Shown here in pieces: positions 1 to 11,832 of a DNA stretch of 64,000 nucleotides; position 1 is the stretch's first letter; every line of letters begins with the position of its first letter. The notes under the pieces are model-generated. The model was not told the origin of the DNA. It ran no database searches and saw nothing but the letters and a program-made list of their open reading frames with translations. The position numbers and the translations under genes are program-made. The DNA is from Craterostigma plantagineum (lineage: Eukaryota; Streptophyta; Magnoliopsida; Lamiales; Linderniaceae). The stretch covers positions 1,316,501-1,380,500 of the forward strand of contig JAPQWV010000123.1 of the NCBI GenBank assembly GCA_027422505.1, in the 5' to 3' direction.

Positions 1-2158
1 TCAAATGCACATTACGAACTGAAATGATAAATATCATTTTTCAATTAATACTTTTAAATGAGCTTTAATTGAGGGGGAGCTACTCATTATTTTAATGAGG
101 AGCAACCTTTATATTTTTAAGGAAGCACAAATTTATCCTTGAGGGGGAGAAAACTTACAATGACCGATTTAAGGGAACGAGATTCTTAATATTCGTCAAG
201 CTAACTACGCAAATTTCTAGGAGGAGAAAATTTATTTTCGAAGCATTGTTTTTGGGGAGATATAAATATAATACTACTATATTAATATGTAATTATATAT
301 ATATATATATATACATATATCAAAAGAAGAAGAATATGAAAAAAAAAATGAGATAAAAAAAAAAGAAGGAAATAAAAAAAGGAGATAAAAAAGGGGGAAA
401 ATGAAAAAAAAAATGAGATATAAAAAAAAGGGAATATGAAAAAAAAGGAGATACGGAGATATGAAAAAAATCAAATTTGTTTGATATGCTTCCCGGTTTT
501 ACTCTCTCACATCCAAAGATGAACGTACCACGAAGAATCTCGAGCTTTCAAACGGACAAAATTTTTCAAAGACGACAGTGACGATCTAAATGAAGATCAA
601 ATGCTCAGTTTTTCATCGACCGGCTCCGGCTTGCTAATTCAACTAGAGCAACACTTCTCACATACCCGGAGGCACGGATTTCATGTTCCTATGGTTCAGT
701 CTAATCCGACTTGATCCTAACCCCGGAACGCGTTTGAACATTTGAGACGGTTCAACTTTCCACCGCTTTCTCATCATCCGAAAACACTAAGCAAGATTAT
801 TTCGATGATGCCAAGGAAGTCTTTGAAGAGACATCACTCCCTTATCTCACATAATTTTCGGACCAACCCCCATAAGTACAGGTGCTAATTTTAATTAGCT
901 CCCGGGTAGAAGTCGTCGCATTAGGTCCAACGACGCATGCACGGGCCTTACGCACTCGTCTATCTCTTAAAAGATAGGTGTTTCATAAATCACGGGGAAC
1001 CACGTATGCTATCACCGCTTCACTCGGAAACGGGAGATATTGAACTTAGTGGTATTCCTCCCCGTACCACGCTTTTATTGATCACTCGCGTCTAGTGTGT
1101 CCTCACTCCCCAAAAGTTTCAAATTTTTAGGACACACACTTTTTAATACACCTAATCTTTGTGATTACGTTAGAACTTCCGTAGACATGTTCTTTTAAAG
1201 ACATGCTTCAAGGATCGGAAGGAAGCCCGACCGTTGCAACATCAAAGCAACAACGGTTTCGGCCATCTTCTACGAGCTTTGCTCTTAGTTGATGTCAACG
1301 GGACGCCTATGTGGCCTCGGTACTCATTTTGACGGATTGCCTTTGTGGCTCCGTCCGGTTATTACCCTCACCGACCTTTTTGTATGTCCTTTTCTACCTC
1401 CAAATTAACATGCCGAAGTCGTTAACACGATTCGCCATGAGGGGGAGAAGGGGTTATGCATACACAATCGGTCGGTTCACCCACCAAATTCCGCCGCGCC
1501 TACCACTCTGAAACCGTGCTCTCTCACAACGCCACATTGAAAGGAAGCTCAGTACAACTTAAAAAAAACATCAAAAATCAAAGAAAGAGACGGCCTACCT
1601 TCTTCTGGAACTAGAGACGCTTCTTCGAGGCCGAACCAGACAACTTCCATTCAGAGAAGACGAATCTGGCAAACGGAGAACATGGCTAAATCCCGAGACC
1701 TCTCCTCGACTCTCTCATGCCCCTACTTCCGAAAGAAGAAGCAAGGACTGAGGACCGAATGACACGTGACTCAAGCATCATCAAGGACTGAAGTTGCCAA
1801 CTGTGTCCACTGCATCAATGATCGAAGTTTCCAAACGTGTTCACCTCTCCAAACCTCACATGGGATTCCCCGATCTCAACATAAGGTTGACCCAAATAGG
1901 GGGAGTTTCGAGTTTCGTGTGCTTTCAACGGGAGAAATGGAACGCGGACTTTCTAAATCCGGCAATAATACTTCGTACATCTTACGGCATTTAGGAGAAG
2001 GACTTCAAAAGAAGATTGAAGGAAAAAGCCGATGCCTAGAAGACCAGATGAGCTTGAAGATTTTCTAAAAGAGGAGATTTCAAGGACTCGAGGACTCTTT
2101 CATTTGCAAGATGACGACAACCCGCGCTATATTGGAAATTGAATACAAAGGGGGAGGT
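1..2158 (+). mobile_element. Internal 3' region of a Sirevirus-like Ty1/copia retrotransposon (5' part outside the window)
   Basis: This stretch leads directly into the LTR at 2159 and ends in a polypurine tract (AAAGGGGGAGG, 2147-2157), so it is the 3' internal part of a plus-strand LTR element. Copies of a GAGGGGGAG-type motif lie at 71-79, 141-149, 1439-1447 and about 1898-1905 as well as next to the LTR. Multiple polypurine tracts upstream of the 3' LTR are a known mark of plant Sireviruses; the lineage call is inference. Open frames are short (the longest, 1766-2068, gives 100 aa with no recognised domain) and I do not call them genes. A/T-rich low-complexity DNA with a (TA)n run at about 293-314 is included. 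Confidence 0.5.
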
Positions 2159-2519
2159 TGTTGGAACTATTTAATTGTATTCAGTTAATATAGTTGTCTT
2201 AGTCTTGCTATGCAAATTAGTAGTCTTGAGCTAAATTGTAATTAGTTATTTTGTAGGACTACTTGTGTAAATCTACCACGAGGTGGTATATATAAGTGAA
2301 CTCCAAAGAAAATTAGGAGTGCGCTTTGTATGGTTTTCGGATCGAAAAATTAGAATTGGAAACTTTAGAGAGAAGATTTCCGCGCCCTTGTGTTCTTCAA
2401 CATCGTTTCTCTCTCAAACCTCAACTTAGGTAAATCTCAAGTGTAAGTGCTCGAAATTCTCAGATTTACTATCCGATTCTTTGTAATTCGATCTGTGTTG
2501 GATATTAGGGGTCCTAACA
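2159..2519 (+). repeat. LTR (3' LTR of the Sirevirus-like copia element)
   Basis: Starts TGTTGGAA right after the polypurine tract and ends TCCTAACA, giving short inverted termini of the TG...CA kind. A TATA-like TATATATA lies at about 2287-2295, followed by a plausible leader. Length 361 bp. The partner 5' LTR is not in the window. The right edge touches the LTR of the Tekay element with at most one base between them. Confidence 0.8.
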
Positions 2520-2520
2520 G

Positions 2521-4911
2521 TGGCGACCCTACTTTTCTAATTAGGATTATTGGTGGATTTCCGCAACGTAAGCCGCCGAAGGCCCGTCTAATTAAAACTT
2601 TTCCCTAAAATAATATACATTATTAACTCTGTCTACAACTTCATCTCTGTACATGGGCCAAAGCCCCAAAATAACAAAATAACAAAAGCCTTAAAGCCGC
2701 TCCACAGGTCTTCATCCATGTACCGCCATACCCTCAAAAGTCCGTGGAGCACCGCCACCAGCTGTCTCAGTCTTGACGCGTGTCAGAGTCAGACTCGGTA
2801 CCTACATCACGTAAACACTGAGCGAATTGCCCAGTAGGTGAATAAAATGCAATGCAACGTGCACTCATTCCCAATTCCCAATTCTCGCAACATGATATAA
2901 TGCACGCTCGTTCTCACATTTCTATCGTATCTCAATATCAGGGCCCTAGGCTGGACTCGGTACCTCACGCGCAATAAATAAAATATATCGTCTGGTCGTT
3001 AATGCCAGACTAGCGGTGCCCACGCCGATAGTGCGCTGATCGATCACGTCAACGTCCTCCTATCAGGTCGCCCCTTCCGCTAAACAACTCATCCGACGGT
3101 TTTCACCTCGGGTCGCTCACGCCCGAGTAGACAGATCGCTCACGTCTGTCTCCCGTCAGGTGCCCCGCGAATCCAACCTCAACTCCGCCACGAGTCTGAC
3201 TGCCAAAATCGGCACACTCTACCCCACTCAATCGACACCTTAAGCCTTAAGGTGTCACAACTAATGTGGTCATTATCCCTCACCATGTCGTGCGATGTCA
3301 TGCATATGCGTGATACACATGAAACGTGATGTCACATAAAACATACGTAAAACACGTAACTCACATACGTCACGTAATCACATAATAGCAAGTAAACGTT
3401 TACGTGTCGTAGATGAATGATTCACCTACCTGTCCTCCTGCTATTGTCAAATAAGAAGCCCGGTGTAATCCCTATGTATCGATCCTCTGAATATAATAAA
3501 TATTTTCATATTAATTTACTAGGTCATATAAATTTCGAAAATGCTAGAATTATCAAAACCCTAAAATTTTGAAAACCTAAAATAATGAAATCCCTAAAAA
3601 TAAATAAACCCTAAAATATTGAAAACCCTAGGAATACAAAACCCTAAAATTATGAAAACTCTAAAATTCCTAAAAATGCTAGAACTACTAATTATCGAAA
3701 ACTATTGTATTTCGGAATCTTTGTATGATATAATTATCACATCTCGATTTCTTTGATAACTATCCTGTATCGAAATCATATATAAATGTCGAGGTTGTTG
3801 GTTGAAATAGATCTCGACATCTTCCTAAGGTTATCATATCTTGAAATCATCTAAATGTCGAGAGCATAGCATGATAGTTAATATCGAGATCTTTTGTTGG
3901 AAAAGAAATGTCGAGTCCTTACTTATGTCAAGCTCTATTACATCTCGAGGTTATAGATGTCGAGATTTTTAAAAAAGGTAAATATCGAGATCTCATTATT
4001 GGAAAAACCAATTGTCGAGCTCTTTCATTGAGAAGCAAATATCGAGATCCTTAGCAAGCATATCGAGATCTTTTCTTGGAAAGCAATGTCGAGATCTTCC
4101 TATTATTAACACATCCTCGACATCATGTTATTACACATATCGAAATCTTCCTAGTACCATCTCGAAATCTATCTGAACTTTCTCCTAAAGATTTACCCTT
4201 ATCTCAAATATGGGACCCTAAATTTAACGAAAACTTCATAGATAGTTGTCCACAAAATTGAAAACCCTAAACTGCAAAGCTTATATACCTCACGAGACAT
4301 ATCCTATTAGACAAATACATACACTCAATTGACTTCGAACTTATATCGGCTCTTAAACATGATAATCGATCACCTCATCTCGAAATCGCTGTAAGTAAAT
4401 AGCATATATAATTTAGTTATCCCAAGATTAAAATTTATACCTCACTTCAAAGTATTGTTCTCGAGCTATCACGTTTCCAAGTTTGCTAAATTCTCTCCTT
4501 CTCTCCCTTCTTACTCCTCGCATCCAACTTGAGTTTTTAGCAAATGAAAGGTCTCGTTGTGTTACTCATTTAGATATACATAAGCACCTAGAACTTTGGG
4601 AAATGATTAGACACCAAGATGGATGTCGAGTCTTACCTTAGAATTAAGTTATCTTATGGTTATCTTATTCTTTTGGGCTTTGTGGGCTTTAATTTCTAAT
4701 TCATCAACTTAGTTATAGCCCAATCTCATATCTTTTAGTACTATTATTTTTTTGTTTTTATTTAATTCTTCTCATAAATTTCGAAATTGAGTCAAACCAT
4801 AAAATTTATACATTTGTTCTGCGACTAGTATTTCTTTACTAGACTTCCTAATTCACAAAATTATATGTGTAATTACATCAAAATCCCGTTTTTATATTTA
4901 CGGGTATTACA
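2521..4911 (-). repeat. Tekay-1 LTR, left copy (3' LTR in element sense)
   Basis: Matches 9446-11832 along its whole length. The outer first bases (AGTG/TGGCGACC) differ from the TGTAGCGACC of the other copy, so this terminus is eroded. It ends GGGTATTACA beside the polypurine tract. It contains a run of telo-box-like AAACCCTAAA words (about 3556-3670) and about 20 variants of TRTCGAGATCT (about 3720-4170). Short open frames in it are not genes. Confidence 0.92.
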
Positions 4912-4923
4912 TCCTCCCCCCTT
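4912..4923 (-). other. Polypurine tract of Tekay-1
   Basis: Reads AAGGGGGGAGGA on the minus strand, directly next to the 3' LTR, where plus-strand DNA synthesis of the element would be primed. The Tekay-2 element has the same sequence in the same place. Confidence 0.85.
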
Positions 4924-4953
4924 AAAAGAATTTCGTCCCCGAAATTATGCCGA

Positions 4954-7900
4954 CTAGAATAATTCGGGATAACGAACTCTCATCTCATCCTCACGCTCCC
5001 AAGTGGCTTCCTCAATTGATTGATTGCGCCACAAAACCTTAACCAACGGAATAATCTTATTCCGTAGTCGTTTTGATCCTTACATCAAAACTTCTACAGC
5101 TTCTCTTCGTAACTCAAGTCGGGCTTGAGCTGTTGATAAAGAAGTTCGTTCTGGATCACATGGCTTGGGTCCGCGACGTACTTTCGTAATGTCGACACGT
5201 GAAATACGTCGTGAACTTGTGATAAGGAAACGGGTAACTCCAATTGATACGCAACTTCGCCGACTCGTTTAAGGATCTTAAATGGGGCTATGTATCTTGG
5301 ACTCAGCTTGCCTTCTCGTCTGAAGCGCTTTACTCCTTTCATTGGGGAGATCTTTAGAAACACTTGCTCATCTTCGGCGAACTCCAAAGGTCGTCGTCGA
5401 TGATCTGCATAATTCTTCTGTCGACTCTGAGCCGTTCGCATCCTCCCCCGAATTTTCGTTACTGCTTCCGTCATTTCGCGGATCATATCAGGTCCTAGTA
5501 TAGCTCGTTCACCTATTTCATCCCAATGGACTAGAGATCGGCATTTGCGCCCGTATAATGCCTCGTACGGTGCGATTTCGATCGTAGCGTGAAAACTATT
5601 GTTGTAAGAAAATTCGATCAGTGGTAGGTATTTACTCCAGTTTCCCTTAAAGTCTAGAACGCATGCTCGCAACATATCTTCAAGGGTTTGGATCGTCCGT
5701 TCAGACTGTCCGTCAGTGTGGGGATGGTAAGCAGTACTGAACGAGAGTTTAGTACCCATCGCTTTTTGTAAGCTCTGCCAAAAGTTGGATAGAAATCTCG
5801 AATCTCGATCCGAGACAATAGAGATTGGAATTCCATGGAGTCGAACAATTTCCTGAATATACAGTTCAGCATAGCGTTCCATGGAAAAGTAGAACTGTTT
5901 GGAAGGAAATGGGCTGATTTCGTCAGGCGGTCTACCACCACCCAGATAGCGTCATGGCCTTTCGTCGTCTTTGGTAAACCAACGACAAAATCCATAGTAA
6001 TGTGATCCCACTTCCATTCGGGTATCGGTAAGGGCTGTAGAGTTCCAGCTGGTCGTTGGTGTTCAGCTTTGATCAACTGGCACGTCATACATCGATTTAC
6101 GAACTCCGCTATGTCCTTTTTCATTCCTGGCCACCAATACGTGATTCGCAAGTCTTGGTACATTTTGGTCGAGCCCGGATGTACGGAGTAGGTAGTTGTG
6201 TGTGCTTCTGCCATTATCGTTCGTCGTAACTCCTCGTCGCTAGGCACGTACAGTCAATTCTTGTAAAGTAAAGTTCCGTCTTCTCAGATTGCAAAGTCGT
6301 CAGGGAGTGCATCTTTCACCTTTAGATAAAATTCGTCCTCTTCTTGGGCCTTCTGATTCATTCTAGCAATGTAGGCTGTAGAGTCAGCGTTGCTAATTTT
6401 TTCTCGACTTCGCCTAAATCAACTACCTCCACTCCAAGCCGGTGTAGTTCCGTGTTCACCACTTTTCGACTTAATGCGTCTCCGACTACGTTTGCCTTGC
6501 CCGGATGATAATTAATGACGCAAGCGTAGTCCTTTACAAGCTCCAGCCATCGTCGTTGTCTCATATTTAACTCTTTCTGAGTGAAGAAGTACTTCAAGCT
6601 CTTGGTCTGTGAAGATCTCACACCTTTCTCCATAAAGGTAGTGTCTCCAAATCTTTAAAGCAAAAACTCCTGCTGCTAATTCGGGGTCATGGGTTGGGTA
6701 GTTCTTCTCGCATTCTTTTAGTTGTCGTGGAGCATAAGCGATCACCTTCCCATTCTGCATCAGCACGCACCCTAGTCCGTTCTTCGAGGCATCACCATAG
6801 ATTGAGAATCCTCCAGTTCCTGATGGTATTGTCAATATCGGGGCCGAGGTAAGACGATTATTCAATTCCTGAAAGCTCTGCTCACACGCTTCAGTCCATT
6901 TGAATGGAATGTTCTTCCTCGTCAGATTGGTTAATGTAAAGGCAATGCTGGAGAAGTCCGCTATAAACTTACTATAGTATCCCGCAAGTCCAGGAAAACT
7001 TCGGACCTCAGTAGGAGTAGTAGGTCGTGGCCAGTTACTCACAGCTTCGATCTTACTCGGGTCCACAGAGATTCCATTCCCTGAAATCACGTGCCCCAAG
7101 AAGGCCACTTGCTCCAGCCAGAATTCACATTTCTTGAACTTGGCGTAGAGTTGTTTCTCTCGCAGGATTCCTAAGATAGTTCGCATATGGTTTTCGTGTT
7201 TGTCTCTTGTCTTAGAATAGATCAGGATATCTTCGATAAAGACGATAACGAACCGATTGAGGTAGTCTTTAAAGACTCGATTCATCAAGTCCATAAAAGC
7301 AGCTGGGGCAGTCAGTCCAAAAGGCATGACCAAAAACTCGTAATGGCCATACCTCGTACTGAAAGCGGTTTTAAGAACATTTACCTCCCTGATCTTGTTC
7401 AGTTCTCTATAGTCGATACATAGTCGCATCGACCCATCCTTCTTTCGCACAAATAGGACTGGTGCTCCCCACGGTGAAAAACTGGGTTGGATAAATCCTT
7501 TCTGCAGTAAATCCTCCAGTTGTTCTTTCAACTCTTTCAGTTCCTTAGGCGCTAGGCGATATGGAGCTTTAGAGATTGGGGCAGACCCCGGCATCAAATC
7601 AATCGTGAACTGTATTTCTCGATCAGGGGGTAATCCCGGGAGATCATCAAGAAATACACCAGTGTATTCATTGACTACAGGTACGTCTTTCAGTTCTGGC
7701 TGAGGCACCTCCTCCGCCTTCACCTCAAACACGAGAGAAGACACAACCGGATCTCAATAGTCGTTGAGCCTTCAGTGCTGAAATAAGTGGAATACGATTC
7801 GGAACGGTTTTACCCGAAAAAGTAAACATCTCTTCCTCAGGCAATTGAAACTTTACGACCTTTTTATTAGAATATATAATGGCCCCATATCTTGAAAGTC

Positions 7901-9284
7901 ATTCCATCCCAAAGATGACGTCATAGTCGTTCATTGGGATCATTATTAGGTCGACGCTCAGATCTCTACCCTCAATGTTCACGGAACATCCTTTTAGCAC
8001 CCGGTTAGTGCGCATCGGATCACCGTGCGGCAAAGTGACTACATAATTGCATTCAGATAAGGTAGGAGATATTCCCACCTTTTCTACATACTGAGCCCAC
8101 ACAAACGAATGTGTGGCTCCAGAGTCAATCAATACCGATGTCGGCACGTTGTAGATAGTCAACGTACCCGTTACTACTGAAGGGTTTGCTTCGGCCTCCT
8201 CATTTGTCAAAGTAAAAACTCGCGCGGGAACGGGTGGAGGTCGAATCGGCGGTTGAGCCGGGTTCCGTACTTGTGGTAAATTCTTCGTACAAGCTCTCGC
8301 AAAATGATCGATTTTTCCGCACCTGAAGAACTCCGGAATCTGTCTTGCTCCAAAGCAGGCCCCGAAATGATAACGTCCACATTGTCGACACTGGGGCGCA
8401 ACATTTTGAGGTCAATTGAGAATATTGATCGGTCCTTGAATTGGTGTCGGCGCCAGTTTTGTTGGCCCTGACGGTTCCATTGGGTATTAGGACCTTTGCC
8501 GAAAAACTGGCGTTTCTTATCTCCTCCGCTTCCTTGTTGGGCCTCTCTCCTCTTTTTCGCTTCCTGTGCTTCCACCACTACTGACTCTGCTTGTTCCGCA
8601 ATCAAGGCACGTTCCGTCACTTGCATAAACTCTAGTTGGCGTGCACCCCCAATACTTAAATCCCGATAGATTTCGGGTTTAAGTCCCTTGATGAACCTGG
8701 TCACTTTCAACGAATTGGTCGCCACTAACTGCGGAGCAAATCGAGATAATTCTTCAAATCGACGGATGTACTCCGCCACCGGCATGCTCCCTTGCTTCAA
8801 GCTCACGAACTCGTACACCTTTGTTCTTGATCTGCGCCGTAAAGTATTTGTTGAAGAAGAGTTCCCTAAACCTTTCCCAAGTCATAGTGATTGGGCTCTC
8901 CAACACCTTTACGGTGTTCCACCAACAGTGCGCATTTTCTCGGAAAAGGGAAATAGTACAAAGGACTTTTTCGTTGTCAGGCACTCGACTATAGATGCAC
9001 ATGTCCTCTATGGTGCCTATCCAGTCTTCAGCCACCGCAGGATTGGTAGCTTCGGTAAATATTGGGGGGTTTAGCTTTCGAAATCTTTCCCCGATTAGTT
9101 CTACTCGATCAGGCTGCGGGGAATGTTCCGACGAGCTTCGGTGATGGATCAAGTCGTTGATTTGATCCGACTGTCATCGAATCAGATCGGTCAATTGGTG
9201 GATAGTAGAGCGGCCGTCGTTCGATGGGGATTCAGACCCCGCTCTACGACTAGAGCTACCTACCTCTCGACGTCCCTTCGGCAT
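4954..9284 (-). pseudogene. Tekay-1 gag-pol polyprotein, broken (gag, PR, RT, RNase H, IN, chromodomain)
   Basis: Start ATG at 9284 (MPKGRREVG); an in-frame TGA near 9173 replaces an Arg codon. Gag (about 9150-8210) shifts frame near 8820 and again before two zinc knuckles (CRQCGRYHFGAC and CGKIDHFARAC). The protease has DSGATHSF (near 8110), then a stop at 7899. RT (about 7740-6900) has lost about 40 residues in frame after [10 protein letters not shown], removing the segment with the first catalytic Asp, and its active-site box reads FIEDIL instead of FIDDIL. RNase H follows, broken near 6600. IN (6247-5094) keeps the zinc-binding H/C region, SDRDSRF and [11 protein letters not shown]-terminal chromodomain (PLVKVLWRNQSIEEATWE) lies in a shifted frame and ends at 4954, typical of Tekay. 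Translated as one protein it cannot be made. Confidence 0.93.
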
Positions 9285-9429
9285 TTTTAACTAGTTCTAC
9301 AATCAGTTATAGAAGGTACATGTATCAAATAACACGTAATCACATAATCAATCTTTAAACTTACAGGCCAGGCTGGTTCTCCAGGCTTTTGAGCGGCAGT
9401 ACATGGACAGTCTTCAGAATCTATATCCT

Positions 9430-9443
9430 AAGCTCTGATACCA
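9430..9443 (-). other. Primer-binding site of Tekay-1
   Basis: Minus strand reads TGGTATCAGAGCTT two bases inside the 5' LTR. This matches the 3' end of plant initiator tRNA-Met, the usual primer of this lineage. Confidence 0.85.
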
Positions 9444-9445
9444 CC

Positions 9446-11832
9446 TGTAGCGACCCTACTTTTCTAATTAGGATTATTGGTGGATTTCCGCAACGTAAGC
9501 CGCGGAAGGCCCGTCTAACTATTAACTTTTCCCTAAAATGATATACATTATTATAAAACTCTGTCAACAACGTCATCTCTGTACATGGGCCAAAGCCCCA
9601 AAATATCAAAAGAACAAAAGCCCTAAAGCCGCTCCACAGGTCTTCATCCATGTACCGCCCTACCCTCAAAAGTTCGTGGAGCACCGCCACCAGCCGCCTC
9701 AGTCTTTACGCGTGTCAGCGTCAGACTCGGTACCTACAACACGTAAACAATGAGCGAATTGCCCAGAAGGTGAATAAAATGCAATACAACGTGCACTCAT
9801 TCCCAATTCCCAATTCTCGCAACATTATATAATGCATCTCGTTCTCACATTTCTATCGTATCTCAATATCAGGGCCCTAGGCTGGACTCGGCACCTCGCG
9901 CGCAATAAAATAAAATATATCGTCTGGTCGTTAACGCCAGACCAGCGGTGCCCACGCCGATAGTGCGCTGATCGATCACGTCAACGTCCTCCTATCAGGT
10001 CGCCCCTCCGCTACACAACTCATCCGACGGTTTGCACCTCGGGTCGCTCACGCCCGAGTAGACAGATCGCTCACGTCTGTCTCCCGTCAAGTGCCCCGCA
10101 AGTCCAACGTCAACTCCGCTACGAGTCTGACTGCCAAAATCGGCACAGTCTACCCCACTCAATCGACACCTTAAGCCTTAAGGTGTCACCACTAATGTGG
10201 TCATTATCCCTCACCATGTCGGGCGATGTCATGCATATGCGTGATACACATGAAACGTGATGTCACATAAAACATACGTAAAACACGTAACTCACATACG
10301 TCACGTAATCACATAATAGCAAGTAAACGTTTACGTGTCGTAGATGAATGATTCACCTACCTGTCCTCCTGCTATTGTCAAATAAGAAGTCCGGTGTAAT
10401 CCCCATGTATCGTTCCTCTGAATATAATAAATATTTTCATATTAATTTACTAGGTCATATAAATTTCGAAAATGCTAGAATTATCAAAACCCTAAAATTT
10501 TTGAAAACCTAAAAATAATGAAATCCCTAAAAATAAATAAACCCTAAAATATTGAAAACCCTAGGAATGGCAAAACCCTAAAATCATGAAAACCCTAAAA
10601 TTCCTAAAATGCTAGAATTACTAATTATCGAAAACTATTGTATTTCGAAATCTTTGTATGATATAATTATCTCATCTCGATTTCTTTGATAACTATCCTA
10701 TATCGAAATCTTATATAAATGCCGAGGTTGTTGGTTGAAATAGATCTCGACATCTTCCTAAGGTTATCATATCTTGAAATCATCTAAATGTCGAGTGCAT
10801 AGCATGATAGTTAATATCGAGATCTCTGGTTGGAATAGAAATGTCGAGTCCTTACTTATGTCGAGCTATATTACATCTCGAGGTTATGGATGTCGAGATC
10901 TTTAAAAAGGGTAAATGTCGAGATCTCAGTATTGGAAAAACCAATTGTCGAGCTCTTTCATTGAGAAGCAAATATCGAGATCCTTAGCAAGCATATCGAG
11001 ATCTTTTCTTGGAAATCAATGTCGAGATCTTCCTATTATTAACACATCCTCAACATCATGTTATTACACATATCGAAATCTTCCTAGTACCATCTCGAAA
11101 TCTATCTGAACTTTCTCCTAAAGATTTACCCTAATCTCATAATATGGGACCCTAAATTTAACGAAAACTTCATAGATAATTGTCCACAAAATTGAAAACC
11201 CTAAACTGCAAAGCTTATATACCTCACGAGACATATCCTATTAGACAAATACATACACTCATGAATTGACTTCGAACTTATATCGGCTCTTAAACATGAT
11301 AATCGATCACCTCATCTCGAAATCACTGTAAGTAAATAGCATATATAATTTAGTTATCCCAAGATTAAAATTTATACCTCACTTCAAAGTATTGTTCTCG
11401 AGCTATCACGTTATTCTCTCCTTTTCTCCCTTCTTACTCCTCGCATCCAACTTGAGTTTTTACCAAATAAAAGGTCGTGTTGTATTACTCATTTAGATAT
11501 ACATAATCACCTAGAACTTTGGGAAATGATTAGACACCAAGATGGATGTCGAGTCTTACCTTAGAATTAAGTTATCTTATGGTTATCTTATTCTTTTGGG
11601 CTTTGTGGGCTTTAATTTCTAATTCATCAACTTAGTTATAGCCCAATCACATATCTTTTAGTACTATTATTTTTCTATTTTTATTTAATTCTCATAAATT
11701 TCGAAATTGAGTCAAAACATAAAAATTTATACATTTGTTCTGCGACTAGTATTTCTTTACTAGACTTCCTAATTCACAAAATTATATGTGTAATTACATC
11801 GAAATCCCGTTTTAATATTTACGGGTATTACA
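9446..11832 (-). repeat. Tekay-1 LTR, right copy (5' LTR in element sense)
   Basis: Runs from TGTAGCGACC to GGTATTACA (2387 bp) and is a near copy of 2521-4911, including the telo-box-like cluster (about 10490-10605) and the TCGAGATCT array (about 10650-11105). As the 5' LTR it would hold the element's promoter, reading leftward. Confidence 0.93.

Larger units (their letters stand above)
2521..11832 (-). mobile_element. Tekay/Del-type Ty3/gypsy chromovirus, complete in structure but decayed (Tekay-1)
   Basis: Two LTRs of about 2.39 kb (2521-4911 and 9446-11832) flank a 4.5-kb interior. On the minus strand the order is LTR, PBS, gag, protease, reverse transcriptase, RNase H, integrase, chromodomain, PPT, LTR: Ty3/gypsy order. 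In element sense the LTR begins TGTAATACC and ends GGGTCGCTACA. The LTRs are very similar by eye, with scattered substitutions and small indels. No clean target duplication is seen: the left flank is TAACAG and the right flank AAAGGG. The polyprotein carries stops, frameshifts and a deletion, so the copy is not autonomous. Confidence 0.95.

Noticed and set aside
277..474. 65-aa Phe-rich open frame on the minus strand
   Set aside because: It comes from A-rich low-complexity DNA (AAAAAA and GAGATA runs) and has no domain.
3541..3670. Telomere or interstitial telomere tract
   Set aside because: CCCTAAA words are separated by other A/T-rich bases and lie at the same place in both LTRs of one element.
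3720..4170. Regularly recurring short repeats that might suggest a CRISPR array
   Set aside because: Repeats are short, degenerate and irregularly spaced, lie in a retrotransposon LTR, and the genome is a plant.
4076..4261. 61-aa plus-strand frame
   Set aside because: It lies in the motif array of the Tekay-1 LTR and reflects repeated words.
8688..9074. 128-aa plus-strand frame
   Set aside because: Antisense shadow of Tekay-1 gag.
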